Part shown: positions 50,601-62,487 of the stretch, piece after piece | Position numbering within the stretch: the stretch's first letter is position 1 | Layout: the number at the start of each line of letters is the position of its first letter | Assembly (NCBI GenBank): GCA_963969365.1 | Contig: OZ017749.1 | Span: 682,001-746,000, forward strand | Source of the DNA: Asterochloris sp. CNOR1 | Taxonomy: Eukaryota > Chlorophyta > Trebouxiophyceae > Trebouxiales > Trebouxiaceae | DNA: 64,000 nt | Reading direction: 5' to 3' | Made by a program: the position numbers and the translations under genes | The notes under the pieces: generated by a model | Seen by the model: the letters and a program-made list of their open reading frames with translations, nothing else | Told to the model about the DNA's origin: nothing | The model's database searches: none

Positions 50601-53600
50601 TGAGCGGCAGGTGCTCCTGCTGCTGGTGGGGTGCCACATCTCCCCGCCGGTGCTGCGCACCTTCATTAACACCAGGACCGGGATGGACGAGCTCAGTTCC
50701 AGCAAAGTTACGGTGTGTGCGGCAGAGCAGGCCTGGTGCATTTGTGAGGGCGGCTGTGAGGTCTGCTGGTAGCAGGTCTTGTCACGAAGAAGCATCATCT
50801 GTCAGGGGAGTGCAGAGCATTTGTTACTGAGAGCTGTGTGTGCCCAAGCCGATATTGTCAGCCCTTTTGCATAGCCAGGGTACCTTTGCCGCAGAGGGTT
50901 AGGCAAGTTGGCCTTGCAGCCCATGATTGGCCACTGCTTTTGGCAGCTTGAAGGAATGCTCTGCACGTTCCCCCAGCGCTGTTTTCAACGTGCAGCTAGT
51001 TCTTCATATTTGTTGCTGTGCTGGCAGGCCACCAAGCATCACATACTGCGCACTGCCAATGCTTCGGCACATGTAGATGTCTGCCAATCAATCTCATTTT
51101 GTGCAGGTCGGATCTCTGCTTCTCGTCTTCCTCCCTGCATCTCTGTCTGAGCAGATCAGAGCACGCAAGTTCTTCAACAAAAGCGGGCGGCTGGTCAAGG
51201 ATAGCATCATCACTTTGTCTGACAGCTCCTTCAGTCGCGATGTGACAGACCAGGTGACCTTGGGAGCTGCATTGGTAGAAAGGGTGTGCTAACAGGCCTG
51301 GTTGGTATTGCTGAACATGTCTCTGACAGCTCCTTCAGTGGGGAGGCCCTGATAGCTGTGGAAGATTGCTGTGGGCTCTCCACTTCTCAACATTCAGCAG
51401 TTAGCAGCAGGTTGCTCCCCATGGCCAAACATAATGAGGAGGTGAAACAGATCAATCCCGTTGCCTGCATCCGCTGCCAGCAGCTACCTGCTCATGCCAG
51501 GTGCTTTCTGTGGCCCAACAATTGGTTTATGATGATGATGATGATGATGATCAAGATCAAATGTGCTGCAGGGTGTGGACATTGATCGGCGCATGCTGGA
51601 CTTCCTTGTAGGGCTAGATACAGAGTTCAGTGACATGGTGAGCCAAGCAGGTCATCAGGATAATCTGGAAGCTCAGCCTCTACTTTTCTCTCTAGGCACA
51701 GCAGCTCAAGCACCATGGCTGAGTGTGCTGTGGGCACCAGGCTGCAACACATGCTGGCTGCATGACCTGCTTGTGAAACCCACCTGCGTTCACCTCCTGC
51801 ACGATTGTCTTTACCCTTGTGTACAGATGCACTTCAACCTCATCTACGGCCCCTCAATTGTTGTTGTGGAGCCCTCTGCCTGCATGTTGCCAACGTGCCG
51901 CCTGTCTGGCAGGTAGACAGCAGCATCTGTCTCCTCACCCCATTCAAGGTGCAGCTCTCTGTACATTGTAGTATTAGCTGTCTGGCCTGCAGGGGCACGG
52001 CAGTGACATCATGGCCCCCCCCCCCGGGTCATATGTAGACATCACAGACCTCTTGTTGAGGCCTGCTCATTCTTGTGAGCACGTGAAGCCTGTCTGGCCT
52101 GCAGGTGGACGGCAGTCACCTGTACTTCCCTGCGAAGGTCCAGCTGGAGGACGTGATTCTGCCTGAGGAGCAGAAGCGCCTCATCACAGAAAGCGTGGTT
52201 AATTTTGGGGCCTACAAGCGCGTCCGCAAGATGATGGACCTCACAGATTCAAGTGGGTGGCTGCCCAAAATGCTGTGATGTTCCAAGTGTGCCGACAGAA
52301 AGTTATCAAGCTGACTCACATCAGGGACCCTGGCCTTCGCCGTGCAGCAGCAGGCCAGGCATCAATAGTAGCATCGCACACTGCAGGTCACTCCCAATGC
52401 GGTGCCTGGCAGCAGCAGTGGACCTGCAACTTCACCTGTGCAGCGGCCCTCATTACCAACAAACCCAAGCCTGGTGTTCAACCTGCCTGATGTAATCCTG
52501 CCTGGTGTTATGAGCAGCCAGACCTTGCAGTGCTGTCTCCAGCAGAGGCTGGATGCGGCTGCGGCCTGACCCTGCTGCCCGAGTCTGGCAGCTGCGCGGA
52601 CTCGCTGTGCCTCCCTTCCTGCAGTTGGGGCAGCAGTACTGATCAGGCGTCTGCTGCTCCACCGACGGAATATTCTGGCAACAACAGTGGCCTGGTCACC
52701 TTTGCTGTGGCCAGGGGTGGCTACACTCGCCTGACCATGGATCTGTGACACAAACCCTCCTGGTTGGAATCTGCTGTTCTGCCTGAGCCAGCAGGGGCAG
52801 GAGGGCAGTGAGGGACATGACTAGGAGCAGCAGAAGTGGTGGCCTGACTCTGCTGGTCTGCTAGTACAGTGGTCAGCGGTGGCAGCCTCCTGACCATGCC
52901 GTGCCATCTCTGCAGTGGCCGGCGGCAGCGGTGGCCTGACCCTCCTCTTCCACGGCGAGTCAGGCACGGGCAAGACCATGATGGCCAACGCTGTTGCCCG
53001 GCATGTCAACAAGAAGGTGCTGCTCATCAACTTCCCCTCGCTGGGGTCCAACGAGGCTGGAGAGGTTGTACGCTTCATATTCAGGTGGGCCTAGGGTTGT
53101 TCTGGCATGCCATTGGGCCGTCCTGCAACTACAGCATCTCAAGTGCTATAAGGCAAGCAATGGTGTCACCTGGAGGAAGGTGCAGGATCTTGTCTCATTG
53201 TGCAGGGGACACCTGGATCAAAATGGCGAGTGTGTGGATAATTGATCTGCGTTCCCCTGCCACAACCCGTAAAGTTTCGCAGCACCCCTGCCGTGGATGC
53301 AGGATATATGTCATCACAGCAGCCTGCAGACTGCAGCAGAGACTTCCTGCAGGGAGAAAGTGTCTAGTTGCACCAGCCTGCAAAGTGCAGGCTGTCATAT
53401 GCAGGCATTTCCATCTGGCCTGCTTGTGGGGCATAATCTGCACCCAGAGTTCTGCTCTGGTCGTTGTCCTGTGATCCATCTGCACCCTTGCTCTGCAATG
53501 GCAAGACCTGCTACAGCACGCTGTGCAAAACCAGAAAAAGGTAAGCACTGCCTTACGTTTTCTCTTAAGTCAATGGAAAAGGGTGATGACTTAATCAAAT

Positions 53601-56600
53601 CCCGTATTGCGCATTGATGAAGCAGGCCATCCTCAGCTTTGAGTGGGGTAAAGCTACCCTAGCTTTGCAAAGCAATGAACATCTGTAGGCAATTTGCGGC
53701 CATGAGTGTATCAAACATGATGTGCAAAAAGGTGCCTGCTGCACTGCAGGGAGGCCAAGATACATGACGCTATCTGCCTGTTTGATGAAGCAGGTGGGTC
53801 CTGCAAGTGCTGCCCGTGACTCCTTCTTGCCACCCTTTGGTGGGCATGCATGGGTCTACGCAAAACAACACCCAGCCGCAGTCACCGCAAGGATGACAGG
53901 GCTATGTGTTCCTGTTGTGGCTTGAAGCCTCAGGCTCCCTTGCTGCCTGCCACAAGTCCAGCCTGCACCTCCTGAGCTTTCCAGAGATGCAGGCAGCACT
54001 TCATGATTGCAACACAGTACTGCAGGCAGCCTGTTCACCTGTTCCCAAAGAGCTTCTGGTCTCTGCAGAGAGCTTGTTTGAGGACCGCGGCAAGAGAGGC
54101 AGCTACCATGTGAACATGCTACTGACAGAGCTGGAGAAACATGACGGCATTTGCATCCTTGCAACCAATAGGTGTAGATGAGCTCCTGCCCAAAATCCAG
54201 TGCAATGCACTTGCAGTGCTCTTCCCAGCGCCTCAGGCCTCAGCCGTCATCTCACATCTGCTCCTCCATCATATTGCTGGGCCTACCCTACCAAGCTTGT
54301 GCTGCCAGCTAGCTGCTCAGTGGTGTCCCTTGCATCAGCTGCGAGCACTCCTGGCTGGCCACACAAACCCCTGCCCTGCCAGCTGCTGAGTCCATAAAAG
54401 TGTCAGGGTTTTGTTACCCTTACACGTGCACTGCCACTGGGACTGACCTCTTGGCCCAGCTGGCTGTGCAACTTGTGCGCTCAGTGCCATCTTGTCCATT
54501 GTCTCATACCTTGCCTGCGCTTGGATGCAGACCCTATGACTTGGACGACGCCATGCACCGACGCATCCAGCTGGCCTTCGAATTCAGGTGGGTGCTGCCA
54601 ACAAGTAGCTTGGAAGGTGCGGCTACCTATTCTGTCATCACTTTTACACAAAATGCCTCGCTGCTTTTGCCATCGGCACTGGCATAACCTTAAGCGATGA
54701 TCCAGTCTTGTACATCATTTACCACTGCGTGGTGCCACCTGGCTGCAATGGCAAGAGTGCAAGTAGCATGACAGCCTCCAGAAACCAGTATAGAACCCGG
54801 CACAGCCTGCTTTACAACTAGTGCTGCACCTGCTGCTGCCAAGTGCTTCAGGTGGCTGCATCACTGGGTACACTCAGCATCTTGCGCTTGTAATGCCTGC
54901 TGCAAGGCCAGACCACCTGCCATGCTAAGCTTCTGTGCTCCCATCCATGTGCTTCCCGTTGCGCATCCTCTGCCCAAACAGCTGCACCATGCAGTGCACT
55001 GCTGCAGACAGTTCAAGTCGCTTCATTGCCTGCTGCCCCATTGCCCGTTGTGGTGGTGCAGCAAGCACAGGCACTCGTCTCTTGATGAACTCACCAGTCC
55101 CAACTGCTGTTGACGTATCAACCAGCAACTGGCCACCTGCCACAGCCCTGCCCCACCTGCTTCTTCTGCTGCTGCCACTGCTGCTAGCCCCCTCCTGCTC
55201 CTTACGTCTGTCATGCCTGCTGCAGGAAGCCTGACCACCTACAAAGGCAGGCCATCTGGCGCAAGCAGCTGGGGGGGAAGATCCAAACCGCAGATGACCT
55301 GGATGTCAGTGCCCTTGCGCTCAAGTACGAGCTCAGCGGCGGGTTCATTCGCAATGCTGTGCAGGCTGCACTCAGCAGGTAAGCTTCAACCGTTTGTTGA
55401 TGTTTGCATTAGAAGTGCAATGCAGAGCAGGCTGCCCTTTACAGTGATGCCCTGCATGCTGCTGGGTGTGGACGGGAGGCGTGGTCTGTACTGGTGCAGC
55501 AATGCATGCTGACATTGGCAGGTGAGGCAGGTGGGCCCATCACTGCAAGCCTCCGGCCATATTGCTGCACACTGCCGGGGAACAGAGGCGTTTACTGATG
55601 CGGCAGTGCATGTTGGCAGGTGAAGCTATGGCTGACACCTGACTGCTGCTTGCAAGTCGCACATGCCAAGCCTTGCCGAGAAGCCACGGCCAAACACTTG
55701 CAGCTGTTCTTGCTGCACACTGAGCGGAGAAGAGGGGGTCTGCAAAGCTGTACAGGTCCAGACTGGCCAGCCTGCTGTGGATGCGGGCGTCTCAACAAGC
55801 TCCTTCATCGTCCCCACGCATTGACAGCAGACTGCTGGCTATGGTGGCCAAGCCCCCACCATGCAGGCCAGACATCACGGTGATTCTGGTGCCTGCGTGA
55901 CAGGGCTGTACGCCTGGCTTGACCTGCGTTGCAGGGCTACAGCCCGTGACAGTGAGGGCCCCACGATCTCCCAGGGCGACCTGCTGCATGGCGCCCACTT
56001 GCAGCTGCGAGGTGCCCTGCGCATGAAGGACTTTGACCGCAGAAGGGTCCCCACCCGGGGGCTGGAGGCCGTGCTGCTGCCAGAGAAGCTCAAGGCACAG
56101 CTGCAGAAGGTCGTCTCCCACGAAAAGGTGGGTCGCGCAATGCACTGAGGCAGGCAATATGGACGTGGAAATGCAGGCTGCTGCCAGACAAGCTCCAGGA
56201 GCAGCTGCAGAAAGTTTGATCCCAAGAAGGGGTGGGTGTGCCTTCAAAATGTCCCGCAGGGGGAGTTGGTGCTGCTGGCAGGGTAAATGTTCCTGAGGCT
56301 GGTGTTGCACCCGTGCTGCACTGTCTTGATGTGGGGGTACCGCCTCACGTGTGAAGCATGTACCAGCTCCCATTGCCGTCGAATGGCGCTCTATGCAAGA
56401 GAAGCCTGCAGCTGTGAAGGCGGGCTAGCGCTGCCCTGTGGAGGGCAACTGCACAGCGACACAAGCATCACTTGGAGATGTGTCTCACCTAGCACTTGCC
56501 CTGCAGCATCCCCATGAGCTCAAGGTTGCAGAGCGGGTGCAGCCCCCAGCAGGGGACCCACCTGCTCCACTCCCCTCAGCCCTCTTCAGCAAGCTGCACC

Positions 56601-59233
56601 CTTCTATATAGGAAAGCACTTGCAATCGGTCTGCTTGTGATGTGCCACACGACAGCGCCTGGAGTAAGGCTCAGCTCTCACTGTGCTCTGTTGCAGGCAA
56701 GGGCAGTCTTGGTGGGACAGTGGGGTTTTGGCCAGGACGGCCGCGACATGGGGGGCACAGTCTGCCTATTCACAGGTGGTTTTATCGATGTGTTGCTGTT
56801 CCACCAGCCCTCCTAGTGTGTGGCTGGAGGGCGGCTGCTATCTCTATAAGCGGGACATGCTCCTGGCTTGGCAGGAGTGACACGCTTCAGCAGATGCCAC
56901 TGCAGCGCCCAAGCGAGCTGCAGTGCCAGCGCTCCACACCGTGACTTGGTGACATGCCCCGAACCACTGTTGCACATATGCCTGCCTTTTGTGCCAACAT
57001 CATCCCATCCTGGACAACATATGTATGTGGTGACAGAACCTCCTGGCAGTGTGAACCGCTTAACCCTGTCTAACAGCAGGATGGAGCTCCAAGTATGATC
57101 AATCACCAAGCACTGCAATCAGGGCCCAGCCTTACCAAGCTATGGCTTCTGCACGCCGTGCAGGAGAGCCAGGCACCGGCAAGACCTTGGCAGCTGAGGC
57201 AGTGGGGTTGGAGACGGGGAAGAGCCTCAAGGTGACCCTCCCCACTTAGCAGCGTTGTCTGAGAAGGCTACTCTGCCTGCAGTCAGCTCCGTGTTCCTTC
57301 AAATGGCTCTGCTTCCATGGCTGTGGGTTGGGCATGCTTGGTCATGGACAGCATCCCAAGTTGCCCACGGTGGTGATGCTGGGGACATGCAAGAGGCACT
57401 TCTCCTGTGCCTCCTGTCAAGACAGGGCTGCTTGCAGTCTGTACTCCAGTGGCGAAGACATAGTGGGGCCTGTGGAGGGTTGCGAATGCTGCTGGGCGGT
57501 CTGAAATGTGGAGGCACCATGGAAGGGTGCTGCTCGCTCCTTGCGCAGTACATGTGCTGCACCTCAGTGCAGAGCATGGGGGTGGCCTGGCTGCTTCACC
57601 GACGCAGCGAGTCGATGTCCTGTCCAACACAACGTTTGCACTGCGCCTCAGGCCTCGGCAAGCGGGCTGCCTGGCTGCCACTGTGTTGCTGCAAGTCTCC
57701 ATGTGCTCTCCCAGGTGGTGAGCTGCGCCTCACTTGTCAGCAAGTGGGTGGGCGAGACCAGCAAGAATCTGGATGCCCTGTTCCAGGAAGCCCATGCCAC
57801 AGGTGAGCGTGCTTGATGGCGCAGACACAGAGGCGGGAGCTGGCTCAGCCCCCCAGAAAGTCACCTTCCTCAGCACTGCTGCGCTTTCTGGGCCTGAACA
57901 TGCTGGGGCTGTGCACTTCACGCTTGGGACGCTCATGAGGCTGAGGCGTGCTGCTTCTCAACGGGCACACCTGTGACAGGCAACATTTTCACCACGCTGG
58001 GAGCCTCTGCATTTGCTTTGCCAACTGTGTGACCTCCAGAGTCTTTGGCAGGTGCCTTTTCTGCTGCCTGTCTCCAGGTGACCTACCCTGGCACTGCCCA
58101 ACCCTGCTGCTGTGGTGATGTTGCACTGACTGGCTGACCTGCAGATTCTGTGCTGGTGTTTGACGAGGCAGAGGGTTTGTTTGGCAGCCGCAGCAGCACC
58201 GTGGGCAGCAGCACTGACAGATATGCCTCCATGGACGTCGGTGAGGTCTGGCACCGCTCTCAGTGGTGCTTGTCAGGCAGCTCTTGTGCCTCTCCCATGG
58301 AATGGCAGCATTAGCCTCTGCGCAATCCACTGCAGTACTGTTCCATTTGCAGTCCTGCCTGCTGAGCAGTTGTTAGGCTCCCCCTTCAAGCTGTCAGCAT
58401 CAACCCACCACATTGGCCTGCATCTATCTGCTGGATACCTTGCACAGGCTCATGAATGTGTTGCAGGCGTCACTTGCTGATCTGCCAACTGCCCTGCAGG
58501 GGTGTTGTTGTATCATTTGGAAGCGCACACTGGTATCACGATTCTGATAACCAACAAGCCTGAAGCAATTGACAGTGCCTTCCAGCGGCGCATCACCTTC
58601 TCCCTGGAGTTCCCAATGCCTGATGCCGCCCTCAGGTCCGTGCACAGACCCAGATCAGCGGCTGAGCCTAACTGACAGCTGCACCTGCTGGACATTCTCA
58701 AGCCTGCTCTCAGCACTGAGGACTGGTTCACCTTCGCACCTGAGTCATGCCTCAGCTTGATCGGCGCCATCAAGGCTGAAGCTCATTCATGCTGAGTTTC
58801 CCGTGACGCTGTTGCCCTGCTTTCACCCTTGCTGGTGTGATCATGCCCTACCTGCATGCAGAGCAAAATTATGGAGGTCAACCGTGCCGAAGGCGGCTCC
58901 TGTGGCAGACGATGTCAGCTGGGAGGCCCTGGGGCGCTCATATGAGATTGCAGGTGGCTCTATCAAACAGGCTGTGATCAGGGCAGCCACCAGAGCCGCT
59001 CTGAGGATGCAGGTGGGAGATGTGGTGGCATCTGTGTTTTGATTGTACATGGGCTGGTGCCTGTGTTCAACCTGTTGTTGTCTTCCTCCTCATCATGCTG
59101 GCTGAATTTGATGTTGCTCATTCACATTCAGGACGGAGCGAGTCAAATCACAATGACTGACCTGAGGGAAGAGGCCCAGGACGAGGTCAGCAAATCAGGC
59201 GGGAAGGGTCATCCCTTCGGCATGTACACCTGA
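44654..59233 (+). CDS. Double-AAA ATPase with duplicated winged-helix-like N-terminus
   Basis: Exons: 44654-44797 (tentative), 44903-45034, 45311-45459, 45933-46142, 46855-46908, 47013-47079, 47221-47330, 48023-48137, 48739-48801, 48886-49300, 49534-49597, 49954-50092, 50537-50712, 51107-51253, 51572-51637, 52105-52252, 52916-53084, 53750-53793, 54069-54171, 54531-54587, 55226-55378, 55935-56127, 56697-56775, 57164-57231, 57715-57802, 58145-58240, 58500-58635, 58862-59012, 59132-59233 (TGA). From 44903 the frame is intact for 1163 residues. Module 1: Walker A GESGTGKT, Walker B AICLFDEAE, sensor ILATNR, arginines MHRRI. Module 2: GEPGTGKT, SVLVFDEAEGLFG, ILITNK, FQRRI. Two similar segments lie upstream (LLPRFERLVRRLKLGPKERV and WTPRLERLVRARQLAPFERQ). 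This arrangement resembles bacterial winged-helix AAA proteins, including those near contractile injection systems. Likely a remodelling ATPase; substrate unknown. The 5' end is uncertain; ATG 44669 is a candidate start. The intron after 47330 has a GC donor. Confidence 0.82.
45696..45850 (+). repeat. Two decayed copies of an AAA-gene exon 5' edge
   Basis: The start of exon 45933-46142 with its acceptor (cctgcaggcccaccagcagc, then ttggagcagaaaggggcc) is echoed at 45696-45722 (ttgcaggcccaccagctgcg) and 45791-45850 (gctgcaggccgatcacgcac, then cttgagcagggcaggggcc). Both copies retain a gcag acceptor. Confidence 0.7.
51319..51360 (+). repeat. Decayed copy of an AAA-gene exon 3' region
   Basis: The string tctgacagctccttcagt from the end of exon 51107-51253 recurs exactly about 100 bases downstream in the intron, followed by diverged sequence. 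Confidence 0.7.
51529..51550 (+). repeat. (ATG)7 microsatellite
   Basis: Seven ATG units plus one base, in the intron just upstream of the acceptor at 51571. It also replaces the usual pyrimidine tract position by about 20 bases. Confidence 0.95.
51898..52010 (+). repeat. Two decayed copies of an AAA-gene exon 5' edge
   Basis: The acceptor and start of exon 52105-52252 (tgtctggcctgcaggtggac, ggcagtcacctgt, aaggtccagctgg) recur at 51901-51960 (tgtctggcaggtagacagca, aaggtgcagctc) and 51979-52010 (tgtctggcctgcaggggcac, ggcagtgac). Confidence 0.75.
56175..56240 (+). repeat. Decayed copy of an AAA-gene exon 3' end plus donor
   Basis: The end of exon 55935-56127 (gctgctgccagagaagctca, cagctgcagaaggt, cacgaaaaggtgggt) is repeated about 90 bases downstream with substitutions, again ending in aagaaggggtgggtg, so a potential donor is preserved. 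Confidence 0.8.
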
Positions 59234-59373
59234 GGCCAGAACGCTAGCAGCATCATTTAATCAATTCAGTTCAAGTGTCTATCAAAGATTCATTGGCATG
59301 AAGCTTTGAATTGAGTTCAGAACCTAAAAATTTCCGTTACCCTTCACTGCTATAAATGCATGCAGAAGTCTGT
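59234..59373. other. Short convergent 3' region
   Basis: Only 140 bases separate the stops of the AAA gene (59233, plus) and the next gene (59374, minus). The stretch is AT-rich, so the two 3' UTRs probably overlap. It holds no gene. Confidence 0.6.
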
Positions 59374-62300
59374 CTAGCTGACATTTTCTGAATAAAGGTC
59401 ACCCAGCTGCTGCTGAATGTGTGACTTGCTGTACCTGAAAGGCCTTGCCGCCGCTGTCAAAGTCTCCACCAATCTTAGCCGGCGCTGGCCGTCGACCAGA
59501 TTTTCGAGGATCCAGTTATCAAGGGTGTTCTCATCACAATTCCAGGAGCCTGGTTCGCCAAGCTTGAGGGGCTGCAGAATCTGCTCTGCATGCTTGCCTG
59601 ACTGCAGGTCCACTGTGGCCAGGACATGTCTCACTGCCTGCTGCATCTCGGACTGACTGAGGGCAGGGAAGACACGATTCAAGCTTTTGATCTCCTGCAG
59701 ACAGGCAGCCAATGTGATCAACTTGCGAAGGATCACAAGGGGCCATCAAATCAAATAAGCATGTGCTGGTGCATGCGGCTGCCAACAGGCTCACCTTGAG
59801 AGCAACTGGGCTGGGCTCAGCCAGCCCATCTATGGGCAGATGCAGCGTCCCATTCTGATGGTTGTACTGGAAGATCACAGACAGGGTCTCCTGGCTCCTG
59901 ACGCCGGCTCTGCATATGAACGCTGGGAGCTAGGTGCGCTTGTGGGTCATCTCGGTGCACTTGCTGCCGGTGCACAGCCTGGGAGGCGCAAGCAGCCAAG
60001 CAGTCAGCACCTCCATGAATGCCCAGCAGCTTGACCAGAAGAGTGTCTGGTGCATTTGTCCAGCATGAGGCAGGAGTGCTTCAAGGCCTAGGCAGGCGCT
60101 ACATGAGCAGCAGTGTCTCATCGTACTCATCTGGGCAGATGGCAGCTTGCAATGCTTGCTCATTTCATGATGCCCAGAGCAATGAGCCCCGGTCCCTGAT
60201 GCTTTGTACTTCGTGCAACAGGGGCTCATTCTTCCCAATCGATTGTTCCTTTGTCTTTGTCAGCAGGACTGTAGGTCTCGCTGCATCCCAGCCTGCTTGA
60301 AGAGTGCTGCTCTAGTTCTGCAACCGCGCTTGGCCCAGGGCTTGCCCAGCTCCTGCATGACGTCAGCCCCAGATGCAGCTGCAGCCGGAGCTGGAACTCA
60401 TCACACCAGTCCACATGTACCTCACCCAAAATCCTCCAAGCCCAGCCCCAGGTGCAGCTGCACCTCATGCAGCTCACACAGGTTGTAAGCCCCCTCAGTG
60501 GCATGCATCCTCTCCAGCAGCGGGGGCGTCAGGTAGGTCACGAAGAGGGCCACGTTGGTGCCAGGGGAGTGCTCCAGGGTGGCTGCACAGCAGACTTGAA
60601 GGGAGTCAGCAGGCGCCCTGTGGGAATGTGAGATGCTGCTGGAGGGGTTCAGGGTGGCTGTACAGCATGCAGGCAGAGCTTCAGCAGATGCCCGCGGTAT
60701 TCTGTGCAGCCCTGTATACACAAGAGCTGACAGTCTGTGGCTGGGCAACATGCAGGTGGGAACACCCAAAGGTGCTTGCGGGACAGTTTGAGTTTCAGCG
60801 TGCAAATCAAGGCCGGCAATGATATGAAGCATCTGCAAAAGGCCCAGAATTGCCACAAAAGGATCAGGGGCAAGTGACTGGCCTGCTAGCCCTGTGAGCA
60901 GCCAGATTGCCAATAACAACCCTTCTGCCTTCCTGCCTCCACTGCGATTGTGCTGCTGCCACCATGCATGCAGTAAAGCCTCCTCCAGAGTAAGGCAGGC
61001 GCCTGTATCAATCACTGCACCTGTACAGGAGCCATAGCTGGAGATGAGAGGGGCATAGACCACGTCAAAGTCTGGAAGGATACCCCGCAGCACTGGGATG
61101 ACCACACCCTCAGGGAAGAGGTCTGCACAGGGTAGACGGTATGATGAGTATGGCAATATAAACAGAAGGACCGTGTGCACCTCCCCACCCTGCACATGCA
61201 GCAGCTCAGCAGTATGGGCAGCTGCAGCAGTGCAGAACCCAGAAGTGTAGGGCTTATCAGGGTTGCATGGGCATTGTGGCTTGAACCATGCTGGTGGAAG
61301 CTAGGCAAAGGGTGCTGCAGCTGGCTGCTCAGGCTGCGGCATTTGCAGCAAGTCAATGCAGGCGACTGCTGCAACAGGCCACCGTCCAGACTGTGCAGGA
61401 AGACGCACCTGCTGGGAATTTCCTTGCCAGCTGGGCCGGGCCTGCATTGCTGCCCACTGCCAGTACCGGGACCCAGCTCAGGTCGGCGGCCGCTGTGGCC
61501 CAGTCAACACCACGCTGCCTGAGCAGGTCTGGCACACTGCAGCACAGGAGGATCTGGTGTGCTCATACTTCTTTTGCTGTGCTGGGTGTGCTGGGCCTGC
61601 CCATGGGTGAAGATGAGGGCCTGACAATATGCAGACTCATGCACCTGAGTCAGTTGACTGCTAGCATCTGTATATGCTCCACAGACCGGAAAGACATGAT
61701 CTGGGGGCAGGCGTCTGCCTCTGCCTGCATACCTCAGAGGCATGATGCGGCAAATCTGCTCTGACACCCAAGCATGCTTGCATGCTGAAGGGGGCCTGCC
61801 ATGGCGCTCCAGCACGCTGGCGCACCAGCCACAGCATGATGCAGTGCTCGCACCTGACTGAAATGCCATTCTCCTGCACCTGCAGCTGCTCTAGTTGCGC
61901 ACAGCCCTGCCACTGCTTGTCGTCAAAGATGTAGTGCTGGCCACTCACAAATAGGAAGCTGGAGTCAGGCCTTGTGTATGGATAGCCCTGCAGGATCCAA
62001 GAAAGACAAGCATCAAGAGGGAGACATGTGAAGAATCATACTGCCAAACACTGGCAGACCATGCTTGAACAGCTGTAATGCTGTGCTGCAGCATGCAGGA
62101 GCCCTCACTTTGGCCCTAGCAATGCGCTGCTCATCAGGAACTGCGGGTGGGGGGGCAGCAGCTGTCTCAAAGCCTTGCTGCCTGCAAGCTTGGATACACT
62201 GTAATCAGCTGAATGTACTGAACAGAGGCCTCATCAGTGCTGCAATCACCTTTCTGCTTTGCTCATGAGGTCTCTTCGGATCCGCTCTCTGATCCTGTTG

Positions 62301-62452
62301 GGCTGCGGTTGCAAGGTGGAGTCACCAAGCGATCGAAGGCCCCCCCAGCGCATTGCCCAGATCAAAGAAGAAAAAGAGAGAGCAGTTCTGCTTGGGGCCA
62401 AAGCTTTGATCTGTGCAGAGATCTGATCTGTGCATATCCAATTAGCAGCCAT
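59374..62452 (-). CDS. Conserved protein of unknown function, possible gamma-glutamylcyclotransferase-like fold
   Basis: Eight exons: 62250-62452 (ATG 62452), 62109-62181, 61854-61987, 61409-61536, 61021-61122, 60426-60582, 59795-59897 and 59374-59694 (TAG). They give 1221 bases, or 406 residues, all phases matching. The first exon looks like a Ser/Arg-rich organelle-targeting leader, then RIRERIRRDLMSKAE. The third has GYPYTRPDSSFLFVSGQHYI; the fourth PVLAVGSNAGPAQLARKF; then IPVLRGILPDFDVVYAPLIS, SPGTNVALFVTYLTPPLLER and MHATEGAYNLCEL; near the end SPVALKEIKSLNRVFPALSQ. The GSN near the start of the core, the SSYG and the later T-E-G-x-Y recall the gamma-glutamylcyclotransferase/AIG2 fold, but this is an inference from spacing only. 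I do not know a named function. The alternative donor at 61880 for the third exon gives a wrong phase. Confidence 0.75.
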
Positions 62453-62487
62453 CTGTGCTTGTCAGACAGGAAGCCTCCTGCCGAAAT
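62453..62487. promoter_or_regulatory. Very short divergent spacer
   Basis: If both start codons (62452 minus and 62488 plus) are right, only 35 bases lie between them, so the promoters must overlap the other gene's coding sequence or one start is wrong. Confidence 0.4.

Noticed and set aside
51829-51906. Extra AAA-gene exon reading MHFNLIYGPSIVVVEP
   Set aside because: The exons on either side already join in phase 0 and no donor was convincing; the stretch lies next to decayed exon copies.
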